In this document: one piece after another, positions 38,601-48,262 of the stretch | How the letters are laid out: each line of letters starts with the position of its first letter | Numbering within the stretch: the first letter of the stretch is position 1 | Source: Branchiostoma floridae | Lineage: Eukaryota; Chordata; Leptocardii; Amphioxiformes; Branchiostomatidae | DNA: 64,000 nucleotides | Assembly (NCBI RefSeq): GCF_000003815.2 | Contig: NC_049986.1 | Coordinates: 18,903,727 to 18,967,726, forward strand | Reading direction: 5' to 3' | Made by a program: the position numbers and the translations under genes | The notes under the pieces: model-generated | What the model was told of the DNA's origin: nothing | Seen by the model: only the letters and a program-made list of their open reading frames with translations | Databases searched by the model: none

Positions 38601-40567
38601 CAAAGGAACATAACTACTGCTTTATTCTTTTCGCTCCACGTCCTCCTGTGTCTGTGGGTTTGATGCCATATCCAATCCTCTGCTGATTTGGAAGTTCTAG
38701 ATAGAGGCGCGATACTGTCTAGTAGACGCTTCTATATATCCTCTGAGATTTCACGTTTGAAGATGATCATACGTATCATAAAAGAGATGAAAAAATGCAG
38801 AAATGTTTTCGGTGGTTTTATGTTCGCGGTTTTCGCGGTGACCACTTCATCGCGAACTAAAAAAACACGGCGAACATTTTTCCATTATAGTATGAGACTG
38901 CACTCAATGGTGCTACTGCGAACCACCGGGAAAGTAAATCCCCGCGAACTTGAATGCATTTCCAGTATTATCTATTTGGTTTCTGACAGGCACTTGGGTG
39001 GACAAGAAGTTCCTGGGCTGTTCCAGTAAGCAGGGTCCCCCCGAAATGTTGCCGCTGTTCCGTTACATGACCGGCACCAACACCGGACGCGTCTCCATGG
39101 AGAGGACCTCTCCTGTGATGACTGTGGTAAGGATTCAAACTATTCTGCATAGTCACATTTTTGTACAATATGCTGCTTTGGTAGGGATTGATGATCTAGT
39201 TTGATGAACTAAATGTTCAAGATGCTTCTCCCGATTTAGTGACATTGTCTGCCGTATACACTTTTGTGTGTATTCAAATCCATAATTGTTCCGTATTGAC
39301 ATTTCTTTCTTAGGTAAAGTTTGTGGTCGAAGAAGTCGTTTTTGTAGGCCCGATAACATTGGGTCAATGTAAAAACAACAAAGTATACAAGATACAACTT
39401 TACGTTAACGTTTGTTGCAGCTGTGGCAGAAGGACAACAGTAAGTTTGGTTGTGACAAGGACTTCCACGTCGCCTTCTGGGTTCCTGAGGAACATGACCA
39501 AGGAAACCCTCCTTACCCCATCGAAGAAGATGTAAGTTGTCCATTCAAGTAAATACATAGTCTTAGCTCTAACCGGTTGGCATGTAACACAAGGATGACA
39601 TTTAACCCTATTCAGACCTGGCTTTTTTTGGTCAATCTGGGAAGGGGGGGTTAATGATGGAATTGGGTATGTGATTAATCTCCAAATAGATCCTGCGGTG
39701 CCATAAGATAGTATCAAAGCTGGCCAAGGAGTACAGCCGGCCAAAGGAGGTCAGTCGCCTCCCTCTGTCCGTCTAACTCTACATGTAAGTCCCTTAGGCC
39801 GATTATACTCCATGGCCAGATTTGATAGTATCTTATGGCACCGGGAATCTGCTTGGAGATAAGATTATATGTGATTAGGTTTTGTTCATTTCTGTCTTTC
39901 GCAGGTAACTTTATACAAGACTCAGGGATACACTGCCTATGTGAGGAGCTTCATGGGACCCAAACCAAACGACTCGGACCTCATTCAGATGACTAAGTCA
40001 TTCATGAGCGCACTGGATGGAGCTGGGCTCAAGTACAAACCTGTAAGTAGATAGGTTGTAGGGGACGAGATTATATAGGTTGTAGGAGGTGAGATTATAG
40101 AAGTCATTATATATGATATCTGAACAATGTGTGTTTGTGCGTATGCGTGTGTATGCGTGTGTGTGTGTGTGTGATTGTGTGTGTATTTGTGTGTGTTTGT
40201 GTGTGAATATGTGTTCGTGCGTGTTTTTTGAGCACCAGTTTTGTGTACATGTGTGCTCATCATGACGTAACTTGTGTTTTTGTCATGTTGTCCCTATAAC
40301 CCCAACGTATGCAAATTCATGGGCCAAGGGACCGACGAGTGTAATCAACAGTTATAGATTAAGTGCTTGACTTCATTTGCATTCAATCCACTTCAAACGT
40401 AACGTTACATTTATACGATGATACTGGAACTAGCTGCCGGTATAATCTCACAAATCTTCTGATCTTACTTTGACTAGGACTGGATCAAGCTTCTGGAGTA
40501 TGACGGACCAGAAGTAGAGCCGGAAAAGCGGCTGAACGAGCTATGGATGGTGAAGAAGGAAGAGTAA
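24509..40567 (+). CDS. SOUL-1: secreted four-domain SOUL heme-binding-like protein, 868 aa
   Basis: The first exon starts after an acceptor at 24508 (so a 5' UTR exon probably lies upstream), and translation starts at 24516. Coding exons: 24516-24592, 25431-25630, 26235-26374, 26780-26943, 28390-28610, 29876-30018, 30583-30690, 31396-31530, 32882-32992, 33955-34132, 35926-36068, 36689-36799, 37402-37536, 37789-37887, 38118-38283, 38990-39126, 39421-39531, 39905-40042 and 40478-40567. They total 2607 nt. Residues 1-17 are a signal peptide (MRQYLLLLLFAVACQSA). Domain 1 (about 27-210) is type A, with GYEVRRYESSVW, MTQPVLVTIP, NPPLPTDS and RHNEVWVLG matching SOUL family landmarks. Domains 2 (about 225-433), 3 (445-655) and 4 (670-868) are type B and each is coded by five exons in the same phases. 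Each domain opens with C-x(2-3)-E/R/D-C-type cysteines. SOUL proteins (PF04832) bind heme or porphyrins. Here export, and binding of heme by each domain, are inferences. Introns hold many transposons. Donors at 30690, 36799 and 37536 are weak beyond GT. Confidence 0.85.
25786..25996. mobile_element. MITE family 2 copy in SOUL-1 intron 2
   Basis: It opens GGTAACCTTTATTCGCGGGG and closes with ACGAATAAAGGTTAACTAG, with the central GGTGGTTTCAGATCGCAATA and AGTTTGAAACCACCGTCGG palindrome. It lies within the duplicated segment that carries the exon 3 remnant. Confidence 0.8.
26030..26075 (+). pseudogene. Partial duplicate of the start of SOUL-1 exon 3
   Basis: CACTGAAGGCCTGAGTATTA, then AGATGACCCAGTCAGTCCT, copies the acceptor and first codons of the real exon at 26235. 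The upstream intron piece is duplicated too: TCATGGTTTGTAAAATTGTA near 25740 matches TCATGGTTTATGAAATTGTA near 26130. A family 2 MITE (25786-25996) sits inside the left copy. The left copy loses homology after about 35 coding bases and has no donor, so it is a broken exon remnant. Confidence 0.75.
26588..26665. repeat. (TC)n microsatellite in SOUL-1 intron 3
   Basis: About 78 bp of uninterrupted TC repeats, flanked by looser TCTG-rich sequence from about 26460. It creates a long serine/leucine-rich open frame that is not a gene. Confidence 0.95.
27028..27066. repeat. (TTTG)n microsatellite
   Basis: Nine to ten TTTG units in SOUL-1 intron 4, just upstream of a 1.1-kb inverted-repeat element. 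Confidence 0.9.
27153..28233. mobile_element. 1.1-kb inverted-repeat element, copy 1 (SOUL-1 intron 4)
   Basis: The left end is ACCTCCATGAAAT and the right end is ATTTCATGGAGGT, followed by ATGAGGTCNCCGAACTCTAG as in copy 2 (34591-35667). No open frame of transposase type is visible, so it appears non-autonomous. Internal motifs such as CTCAAGAACGGATGGATGG are also found diverged elsewhere in the window (about 8040-8100, 45480-45700, 53990-54190 and 61735-61800). Confidence 0.65.
28651..29306. mobile_element. Large palindromic element flanked by TTAA (SOUL-1 intron 5)
   Basis: Two arms of about 300 bp (28655-28955 and 29005-29302) are inverse copies differing at a small number of positions, separated by a spacer of about 50 bp. 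The termini are GGTTTCTCGGTTGGC and GCCAACCGAGAAACC, each bounded outside by TTAA. A TTAA duplication is the signature of piggyBac-type transposition, so it is probably a non-autonomous (MITE or foldback) member of such a family. Both arms give the same 86-87 aa open frame on opposite strands, which is a consequence of the palindrome. Transcribed as part of the intron it would form a very long hairpin RNA. Confidence 0.85.
29531..29770. mobile_element. MITE family 2 copy (SOUL-1 intron 5)
   Basis: Complete copy. Left end GACGCTTGTTCACCTTTATC-CGCAGGG; right end CCGCGGATAAAAGTGAACTA-ATGTTAT; centre GACGGACGGTGGTTTCAAAC matched by TTTAAACCACCGTCCGTCG. It lies about 100 bp before exon 6. Confidence 0.85.
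30990..31150. repeat. Probable dispersed repeat in SOUL-1 intron 7 (weak)
   Basis: A GC-richer block (TTCATCCTACTGGAAAGGGT through AAAGAGCTAAGGGACTTTCC) stands out from the AT-rich intron. It has the look of a dispersed repeat, but no second copy was found in this window. Reported only as an unexplained block. Confidence 0.25.
32650..32840. repeat. 11-bp tandem repeat (GGTTGTTTTCG)
   Basis: A GT/T-rich stretch with repeated GGTTGTTTTCG and variants ending in GGTATTT, directly upstream of SOUL-1 exon 9 (32882). It forms much of the pyrimidine-rich side of that intron on the coding strand. Confidence 0.85.
33031..33537. mobile_element. TIR element with TA target duplication (SOUL-1 intron 9)
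   Basis: Begins CAGTCAAACCTGTCTATAG and ends CTAATACAGGTTTGACTG, flanked on each side by TA. Inside are repeated GTGGCCACTATAGA-type motifs near both ends. About 507 bp with no convincing transposase, so it is a non-autonomous DNA transposon. Confidence 0.85.
33650..33810 (-). mobile_element. SINE-like element, second family (inverse copy at 51925-52150)
   Basis: The minus strand carries CTAGACACAGTGGATAACAA in its 3' part and GGCTTCGGTTGGGGAGGT in the middle. Both are shared with the plus-strand copy at 51925-52150. That copy begins with a GTTCGATTCGTGAC segment resembling a tRNA B box. Confidence 0.65.
34591..35667. mobile_element. 1.1-kb inverted-repeat element, copy 2 (SOUL-1 intron 10)
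   Basis: Ends ACCTCCATGAAAA (34591) and ATTTTCATGGAGGT (to 35667), with the outer ATGAGGTCGCCGAACTCTAG shared with copy 1. Internally it has two diverged direct repeats of about 400 bp containing GAGGATAACTC/GC-AGAAGG, ATTTTNGGTATGTAGGTA and TATGCAAA motifs. A TG microsatellite sits at 34630-34680. No transposase frame. Confidence 0.65.
36265..36480 (-). mobile_element. tRNA-derived SINE, body only (SOUL-1 intron 11)
   Basis: In plus orientation it reads ACCCCTACTCTTTTCGATAA, CTCCTCAAACACGGGACC and ACCTGAGTGAAGTGAGGAAA, as in the SINE at 20600-20990, but the tRNA-like head is missing. 5'-truncated copy. Confidence 0.65.
37893..38007. repeat. (CATT)n microsatellite adjoining SOUL-1 exon 14
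   Basis: About 28 perfect ATTC/CATT units start only six bases after the exon 14 donor (37887/37888). Length variation here could change the donor context. Confidence 0.97.
38791..38967. mobile_element. MITE family 1, third copy, next to the exon 16 acceptor
   Basis: The left end is degenerate (AAAAATGCAGAAATG); the interior has TTCGCGGTTTTCGCGGTGAC; the right end is GCATTTCCAGTATTA. It ends about 22 bp before the acceptor AG of SOUL-1 exon 16 (38989), so the branch point region is probably element-derived. Confidence 0.75.
39677..39862. mobile_element. MITE family 4 copy (SOUL-1 intron 17)
   Basis: Inverted ends ATCTCCAAATAGATCCTGCG then GTGCCATAAGATAGTATCAA, and TTGATAGTATCTTATGGCAC then CTGCTTGGAGAT. 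The same ends bound the larger element at 54185-54450. Non-coding palindrome-like insert of about 186 bp. Confidence 0.8.
40128..40205. repeat. TG-rich microsatellite in SOUL-1 intron 18
   Basis: GTGTGTGTGTGTGTG with ATGCG/TTTGTG interruptions. Confidence 0.85.
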
Positions 40568-40696
40568 ACGTCAAGGACTACGTCAATCCCAGCAATGACT
40601 TTAACTGTTAAATCATCTTAATTAATTGAGTTTACATAAGTTTGAGAATTGTAAAGGATGGCTGTGTCTCTTATCTGTATTTTCTTTTAAACTCTG

Positions 40697-40702
40697 AATA
40701 AA
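40697..40702 (+). terminator. Poly(A) signal of SOUL-1
   Basis: AATAAA 130 bp after the SOUL-1 stop codon, followed by a GT-rich stretch near 40740. Good fit for the 3' end. Confidence 0.75.
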
Positions 40703-40834
40703 CAACAGCTCAGTGAGATTTACATGATACAACGTACTCTTCCTTGTTTGTTTATATTACATACCTAGTAAACCGCGTCATGACGTAACAGAATACACAA
40801 GCTGCATATCCGAACATACTTACATGTCTTTGAT

Positions 40835-41175
40835 ATTTTGAACCACTCACATACCGGGGTGAACCCTTACTCTTTTTGATAAGTATGGTGAATTCTTTAT
40901 CGTTCAATGTGCTGCTTTTCTCAAACCAAGGAGGTTAAATAAATCCTAATAGTTAACCTCCTTGCTCAAACACAAGACCTCCATTTAATGTACTCGTAAT
41001 AACCGAGGACCGAGGGACATCCCTAGCCGAAGCTCAGGTACTCATTGTCACCTGAGTTGAGTAGGAAACGTTTTAAAATGCTTTTCCGAGAGGCACAACA
41101 TCGGGACCTTTCAGGAATTCGAACCTCTCATGATTCGAATTCAGCAACATTAACCACATGCATGGCCACGTGAGA
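40835..41175 (-). mobile_element. tRNA-derived SINE between SOUL-1 and SOUL-2
   Basis: Same family as 20600-20990: in plus orientation CCCTTACTCTTTTTGATAAG, CTCCATTTAATG and CACCTGAGTTGAGTAGG, then GGAATTCGAACCTC, the inverse of a box B. It contains an internal local duplication (GGAGGTTAAATAAATCC followed by its near inverse) at about 40930-40965. Confidence 0.65.
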
Positions 41176-41387
41176 CCGTGCCACAGATGAACTTTTGCAT
41201 AATGAGGAATAACAAATGTACGCGTGGAAAACATTTGAGCCGGCAATGTTTGCTCTTTCGAAGGATCTTACAATAGATAATCAGTGGTGCATGTTTGCGT
41301 CCCTAACTGCTTCACCACAAATGAAACAGACGCATCAAGAAAACTAACAATGCTGATAAAACATTACAACAGTGATGATGATCTTGA

Positions 41388-42340
41388 TGAAGTTACAGTG
41401 TAACGTTTCTACAGGATGCGAGAGAAAGCTCCATAGAATGAGAAAGCTAAAGAAGGTCAAAAAAGCTCCCGAGAAAAGTTATGACCACGTCTTATTAGGA
41501 TTTTGATAGGGATTAGGATAGCCCAGTATCGAATACGACACGTAATTGAGTCTTCGAACCGGTTAAAAACTTAAACTTTCAAAGTTCCCAAGAAATGTTC
41601 ACATTACGCCACAAACAGTTTTAAACTGTTTAATCACCACTGTTTAAATAGAATATCTAAACGGGATACTTTTTGCTTTTTGTTTAGGTGTGTCAATATT
41701 CTGTTCTGCAACTCAAGCATTCTTTGTTGCGTAAAATCTCTCTGCTCTGTTTAACAAGCTGACCTCACGTTGCTGAACTCGTAAAAATATTTGAGTAGGC
41801 GATATTTGCGATGAAGTAACAATGTAACGTTTCTACAAGATACGAGAGAAAGAAGTTTCAGGAACTCCCTATAGAAAAGCTATGGCCACTTATAATTAGG
41901 ATTCTAAAAGGAATTAGGATAGCCCAGTTACAAACAATTGAGACTTCGAACCGGTTAAAAACTTAAACTTTCAAAGTTCCCCAGAAATGTTCGTGTTACC
42001 CCACAGTTTTAAACGCCACTATTTGATTAGAAGATCTCAACGGGACACTTTTTTTGCATTTTAATCAGTTGTGTCAATAACTGTTATGCAACCACATCAT
42101 TCCCTGTTACGTAAATTGCTCTGGTTAACAAGCTTATTACTCCAAAAACATTTTGAAACATTGGTGTTTTTTTTAATAGTTTTCATCATTGTTTAAATAG
42201 ACGATATTACGGGGGTACTCTTTGCTATCTAATTAGTTGTGTCAATACTCTGTTATACAACCTAAACAATCTTTGTTACGTAAAATCTGTCTGCTCTGTT
42301 TAACAAGCTGACCTCACGTTTTGGAACACGAGTACAGACA
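41388..42340. repeat. ~420-bp direct repeats upstream of the SOUL-2 promoter
   Basis: A segment holding AGTGTAACGTTTCTACAGGA, GGATTAGGATAGCCCAGT, CGAACCGGTTAAAAACTTAA and CTCTGTTTAACAAGCTGACC occurs at about 41388-41805 and again at 41808-42140. A third partial copy lies at about 42170-42330. The third copy runs directly into the SOUL-2 core promoter, so upstream control sequences may be triplicated. Confidence 0.8.
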
Positions 42341-42352
42341 CGTGGGGATTCC

Positions 42353-42360
42353 TATTTAAG
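42353..42360 (+). promoter_or_regulatory. TATA-like core promoter of SOUL-2
   Basis: TATTTAAG preceded by an ACACGTGGGGAT segment with a CACGTG E-box. The same arrangement (ACACGTGGGGAT, TATTTAAG and the leader GTCGCAGCAGCAACCAACAG) is present upstream of SOUL-3 at 49807-49814. Conservation between paralogs supports a real promoter; transcription should begin about 25-30 bp downstream. Confidence 0.7.
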
Positions 42361-42384
42361 ACCGACCAACGGTGCATTTCCGAA

Positions 42385-42416
42385 TCCAAAGTCGCAGCAG
42401 CAACCAACAGAAACAG
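42385..42416 (+). other. SOUL-2 non-coding first exon (5' UTR)
   Basis: The leader containing CAGCAGCAACCAACAGAAAC ends at 42416 before a donor (GTGCGT). It is nearly identical to the SOUL-3 leader ending at 49869. The 5' boundary is only estimated from the TATA-like box. Confidence 0.6.
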
Positions 42417-42841
42417 GTGCGTAGCTTTTTTCGCTTTCTTATTTTTCTGAGAATACTTTTGGTTAGTAACAAGGATAAAGACAACACGTGTACAGCAGCT
42501 ACGTTCGTTTTGGGGTCGCCAATATTATCCAAGCAGAGGTTTGGCTCCGGCTTCTTTGTCGCGTTTTAGGAAATTTTGTCGGAATCTCTAATTTGCACTT
42601 TTTTCACCATGTCAGCCGGCCAAACGGTACGAAATTGAAATCACAAAAAAGCTATTAAAACACGTCAAAATATCCAGAGCCGAATCTCTGCTTAGGGAGT
42701 GAGTAGAGCGCCTATAGTTTAGGATATTTTAGACGCCGACAAGTACTGTAACAGTTTTCAGTGATGATTTATGTCAGATATATTAACTTGTCTACGCCGA
42801 GGCTTTTAAGTAAACCCATGCCTTTGTTCCTTACAGTCATC

Positions 42842-45800
42842 ATGCTACGGTACTGCCTTCTTGCCCTCGGGTGTGTGGTCTTGAGCCAAGTTGTAGTTGG
42901 GTAAGTTTAAAGGGTTTTTTTCCAATGTGATTTCTCACGCAAAATAGTTTTTCTGAATCAGAATCTCTGGCTACGTAATTCTGCAGAAATACTCTGTCAA
43001 TACAATATATCAGTACCGGTGAGCATTTTGCTTTCATTAGCTAGATTAGTTCGCTGTCCACAGTGGCGTGGTCAAACAATCTTGTCCCTGCTCTGAAAGC
43101 AAAATACCTGTTTCATCGGCCGTAAGAACAAGTTTATCTATTTAGGCTCCCATTATCTTGAACTGAAAAATAAAAGACGTGGCCATTTTTTTTACATACT
43201 CTAGAATAGATAAGTTCTTCATCGTTAAAGTTAAGAAATAGCAAAACCCCTCTTAACGACTGAGATGAAGTCAGGATCTGGCCAGAGCTCGTAGATAAAG
43301 ATAAGGAGCATGTGCAAGAACAAAGACTGAGCACGCCTTCTGCCAACGTGACTAGGGATGTACATTGGTACAGGCAAGTCAGAAGGGCCACGCCTATCGT
43401 GGCATTTGTTGACATTAGCTTTGACCTAGTTTACGTGGTTAGGTAAGACGTTCTCACGTGGCAGAACACGGTGCCAGGTATTTAAAGAGATGTGCTGAAG
43501 ATTTTTTGTTCTTAGGGAAACGCCCTGCCTACACACGTCAGAAGGGCCACACCTTTCTTTTTATATTTCAGCCATACCATAGGTATGGTGAAATATATTG
43601 TATTCGTAATGTTTCTTTCTTTCTTCTTTCTTTCTTTCTCCTGTCAAATCTTCGGAACACGGTATCTCCGTTGTTCCTGAACCGATTGACTTGAAATTTG
43701 ACACAAGGGTAGAGTGGGTCAATATCCCCAGACGTTTTTTTCATTTTTTTCATATCTACCTTTAAAATGATTTTATTAAGGTTTTTTGGTCATCTTAAGA
43801 CCAAAACTGTATATTTGGGCCCCCTGTACCCTGGTATTATAACCGAATGAGCTGAAATTTGTCACAGATGTGCTTTGATAATTCCCCCATACAAATTCAA
43901 TACCACTTTTGGTGTACAGTATAACGAAATGCTTATTTTTGCGATTTTTTGGTCATTTTTTGACCAAAAAAGGACACTTTTGGCTCCTGTACCTTGGTTT
44001 TAGAACCGGATGACCTGAAATTTAGTATAGGAGTGCCCTAGACATATGCGCACATGGATTCATTAACAGTTGAGGCATACAGTACAACAAAATGCTTAAT
44101 TTTACGATTATTTGGCCATTTTATGACCAAAAAGTACACTTTTGGCTCTTGTGCTCTGGTTTTAAAACCAAATGACCTAAATTTTGGTAAAATGGTGCAC
44201 CAGATATTCATTCAAATGACACATGTATAATTTTTGTCATAGACTACGTCAAAATGATAGATTTGGGGATTTTTTTTCCAATAGCCACAGGGGTCAATGA
44301 CCTTAAGGTCGTTGACCCCAGCTGCAGATTGCACCTTCTGGCATATATGTCTATTTAATCTAATTAGATAGGTAACCAATCACTTAGCCTGAATCTATAT
44401 CCTAAAGAGGGGGGGGGGGGAGGGTGACAGCCAATCAGCGAGTCCGGTGTTATCTGGAAGAGTCCATTCTTACACGGAGGGGTTCATTTTTTTAAAAATT
44501 CATCCTCGGACTGGTGAAGTCTTTCAGTGGGTGTATTTTTGGACAGGTCTATTTTGCAGTTTTACAGAAGGTGTGCTGGAAGAGTCTATTCTCGCACGGA
44601 GGGGGGATTTTTTTAAATTCATATTTTGGACTTTGGTGACTTCTAGTTTGTCAAAGTCTTTCAGCAGGGTTATTTTGGACTGGTCTAATTTGCAATTTTA
44701 AATGGGTGTGCTGGAAGAGTCCATTCTTGCATGGAGGGGGGATTTTTTAAAAATCTATTGGCTTTTTTTTAAATCCATTTTTGGGACTTCAGTGATTATG
44801 TCAAAGTCCTATTTTAGCGGATGTATTTTTGGACTGCTCTACTTTACATGGAAGAATCCATTTTTTGCACACGGAAGGGGGATTTTTTCAAATTCAGTTT
44901 GGACGGGTGGTGATGATTCAAAATTCAATTTTTAGTGGAAGTGTTTTTAGACTGGTCTATTATACCTTTTCATGCACTGGGACCTTTTTTGCTGAATTCA
45001 ATTTTGGATTTGGTTTCTTATTCAAAAGGCCAAGGTTTCAGTGGGAGTATTTCTGGACTGGTCTATTGTGCAAATTCACATAGGGTGCACTGGAGTCCAT
45101 TCTTGAAGTTGAACGGGGGAATTTTGTAAGATTCATTTTTGGGTTAAACCGCCATTAGTAAAAGTGATTTTTCAAATGGGTGATTTTGAAATAGTCTATT
45201 GTTGCATGGGGAGGGAGATGGCTGAAATATGCTGTATTTGCTCTCAAGCAAATGTCGGCCTTTCTAGTCATTAATTCGTTTGTTGACACTAGTTTTGACC
45301 TAGATTGCGTACTAGTTAGGTAAGATCGGTTCTCACGTGGCAGAGCACGTTGCCAGGTATGTAAATATATGCTGAGGATCGTTTGTTCTTTAATGAGGTT
45401 TCGCGTGACCTGTTGGGGCCTTGTTTTGTTAGCCGCTGGACCATTTACAGAACTGGAGTACTATTGATTGAGATTTACATGCTTCAACTCAAGAACGCCG
45501 AAATGTATTGTCTTCATATTTGGTACGTAGGTCGTTATTGCTGCGACCTCAAATTGATTACATTTGGGGCTCCCTAGCGGCTTGTTAAGGTACTGCAGCA
45601 GACCTTCCGGTTTTGTATCGCGTGTTTTCAGGTCAGGTCACGATTTTTGAATGAGAGTTCTTGTGCTGGGAGAGAACGTGACATTTTTTGCATTAGGTAA
45701 GACCGTCAAGTTCCAAACGGCAACTTGATGACTTTATTCAGTGACAAATAGCAGACTAGTAATTTTATTTAACTTCTACCCCATCCAGATCCCAGCCCAG

Positions 45801-48008
45801 CTGGTGTAACCTAGAGTGTCCTGGGTTTACCACGAGGCGCACCACAGGCGACTATGAAGTAAGAGATTACGAGAGCACCAAGTGGGTCTCCACTAAGATC
45901 AGCAGCATGAGCTACAGCATCGCCGGCTCGAGGGGCTTCATGAAGCTGTTCTCCTACATCGGTGGAGCAAACGATGGAGGTAAGATACACTTCTTCAGTT
46001 CATTACATTGATCCCTTTTGCAAATCTTAAAGCTTTAGTTGTCAGCGCATTGTTTTATATTTCAGAGTAGTTTATTACTTTGCTTCTGGCAGTATTAGTC
46101 TGTTTGCAAATAATACAATTATTTATTTATATATTAATATTGTAGAGTGGTTCTTTCAGTTGTTATCAACTGATTTCTAATGGAGCCCTGCAACAATCAA
46201 TCGATTTAGGCTCTTTTAAAATCATGACATTTTGATTTCATGACTCATCATTTAAGAACAGGAAATTGGACATCGCAACCTCCGTGAAGCTTTGTAAATT
46301 CCTTCATAAAACATCGAATGAACTAATTCTCTGTCTACTATTGTTTGACTATATTTACGTATATTACATCTTGTATCCAACTTCCATTCTTTCACATTGT
46401 GTAACTCAACTGTCTTTTCAAATTTGCATTCATTTCTGATGTTCTAGTTCAAAACTATTGATTAAGATTCATGAATTCGTGTAATATTTTGTTATTACAT
46501 CTATTTTGTTACAAGTTTCAGTCCGTTCTTGATATTGTTTTATAATTCATGTTCATAATCCTCGACCATGACAGGAGTTAAGATCGAGATGACCCAGCCG
46601 GTGTTGACAAAGATCCCTGAGGAGACGACCTGGTGGTTCTGGAAGGAGTACACCGTCTCCTTCATGCTGCCCCGCGAGCACTGGAGGAACCCACCTACGC
46701 CGACCGACTCTGCTGTGAGTTCAGGTCCCTGTTAGGATAACATCACATTTCCACAAAGCCGTGCAGTTTTGGGCAACAATATGTGCGATATGAAGGGCAA
46801 CATGAACACAAAACGGATAAAAAAATGATTCAATGGCATGCCTTGTGCATATTCATTGGCATAAACTTTAAGAGCTTGAAACGAAAGTCATAGATCAAGA
46901 AACGACCACTCTACAGTTGTGTGCTTTGTTGCCTTTACATTTTGTCTGACATTCCAATGAAGAAGTCAAGGGTTACTATTCAAAATCTAAATTTAGGTTG
47001 GAGTTAGATAGTATTTCGCCGTCTAGTGGGATGCAAAAAAAAAATATCTAAAAGACATCAAAAGAAGTCACGCAAATTGTTGTTATTATGTAAAGACATC
47101 AAAAGCAGTCACATTGTTGTCCTTATGTAGATGTCGTCACTTGGCTGCATTCAGGTGTGTGTGACTTACCATATGTCAAGGTGCCATTCCACCGTATTTC
47201 CTCCACAGTGTATAGATCGTATAATCCGAAGATTTCTCACAACACTTGCTTTCATTTTCTAGGTGTACATCGAAACTTTGCCTGCGATGAGGGCGTATGT
47301 GAAGACGTACGGTGGCTGGGCCACAGGGTGGAATGCCAACTCTCACCGCCAGGGGGTCGAGCAGAGCCTTGCGGCTGAAGGCAGTAGTTTCGAGGACAGC
47401 TTCTACTACTCTGCGGCGTATAATGCGTACGTAGACAAAAATATACATCTATCTTGTAGATACATACACTGGAACAGCCATACTAATGGGTGATATGGTA
47501 CGATACCAAATATCTTGCTATAATGAATGCTAGTAGCACGTCGAACATGCTTGACGATGAGAGCGACAAAAATGGGGCATCCTTGATCTTTACAAACTAT
47601 ACACCCCACTCAAAACCTTCGGATAAGGCTATGACATTGGAACAATTGTGATGGAAGAACAATTGAGAGCAAGAGCAAGTGAACACTGAGAAAATATTAA
47701 CAGTTATCATAGCCTGAATGTCCGACTGTTTCCAAGGCCTTCACAGACCAGTTCCTCGACAAGATGCCCCCAAGGAAATTTTTCCACAGGCCCCTGGTTA
47801 GACCCTGAACAGGGTCTTTTAGCATCTTAAGCCCTACAGCCGAGAAGCTGACCCATGTAGGTCCTGGAAACAGCAGGGCAACCAGAGTATATAACAGTTA
47901 TAATAAGGCAATGCCGCAAATATTTATATCTATGCCTTTTTGTATTATTTGTCCAGTCCTTTCGAGATGACCAACCGCCGTAACGAAGTCTGGGTGATGG
48001 AGAGCTAG
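42842..48008 (+). CDS. SOUL-2: secreted single-domain (type A) SOUL heme-binding-like protein, 201 aa
   Basis: Coding exons 42842-42900, 45789-45979, 46575-46714, 47263-47426 and 47957-48008; the sum is 606 nt. Exon 2 of the transcript begins at 42837 after TTACAG, five bases before the ATG. Residues 1-20 form a signal peptide (MLRYCLLALGCVVLSQVVVG). The SOUL domain follows: SWCNLECPGF with two cysteines, DYEVRDYESTKWVSTKI, FMKLFSYIGGAND, VKIEMTQPVLTKIPEE, FMLPREHWRNPPTPTDS, YVKTYGGWATGWN, and the C-terminal RRNEVWVMES before the stop. Length is close to that of single-domain HEBP proteins plus a signal peptide. Known family function is heme/porphyrin binding; a secreted tetrapyrrole binder is inferred. 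Intron 2 of the transcript (42901-45788) is full of tandem repeats. Confidence 0.92.
43590..44330. repeat. Diverged ~160-bp tandem repeat, about four units (SOUL-2 intron)
   Basis: Each unit has an ACCNNATGACCTGAAATTT motif, followed by a segment with TTTTGACCAAAA and then TTTGGCTCCTGTACC. Units begin near 43675, 43845, 44000 and 44160. GTACCTTGG and GGGCCCCCTG words recall the 1.1-kb elements. No coding potential. Confidence 0.75.
44440..45200. repeat. Diverged ~130-bp tandem repeat, five to six units (SOUL-2 intron)
   Basis: Units carry GTGCTGGAAGAGTCCATTCT, GCATGGAGGGGGGATTTTTT, CAAAGTC, then GGTGTATTTTGGACTGGTCT and ATTTTGCA. They start near 44450, 44575, 44706, 44845, 44960 and 45085. 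A G-run (44410-44421) precedes the array. Short open frames here repeat the same peptide and are shadows. Confidence 0.85.
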
Positions 48009-48256
48009 GAACAGCAGGAAGTAAAGTAAACTCCGGTGGGAGACCTCGTCCAACCGACGGACCTTCAAATAACATGTTGTAGCTAGTGTCAATCTAGAGA
48101 AAGAGTTTTCGATATAGAATTATATTTTGACAGCCTCCACATGTTCCTGACTGCAGAAAATATTGTATTGTGTATTATGTCAAAATTTGTTTGCTTTCAA
48201 AAACATTCCAGAGACATTTGTGTTTTTTTTGTCTTCTGTACTCTTCGTTATTTTTC

Positions 48257-48262
48257 AATAAA
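48257..48262 (+). terminator. Poly(A) signal of SOUL-2
   Basis: AATAAA about 250 bp after the SOUL-2 stop. The SOUL-3 3' end has one at a similar distance. Confidence 0.7.
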
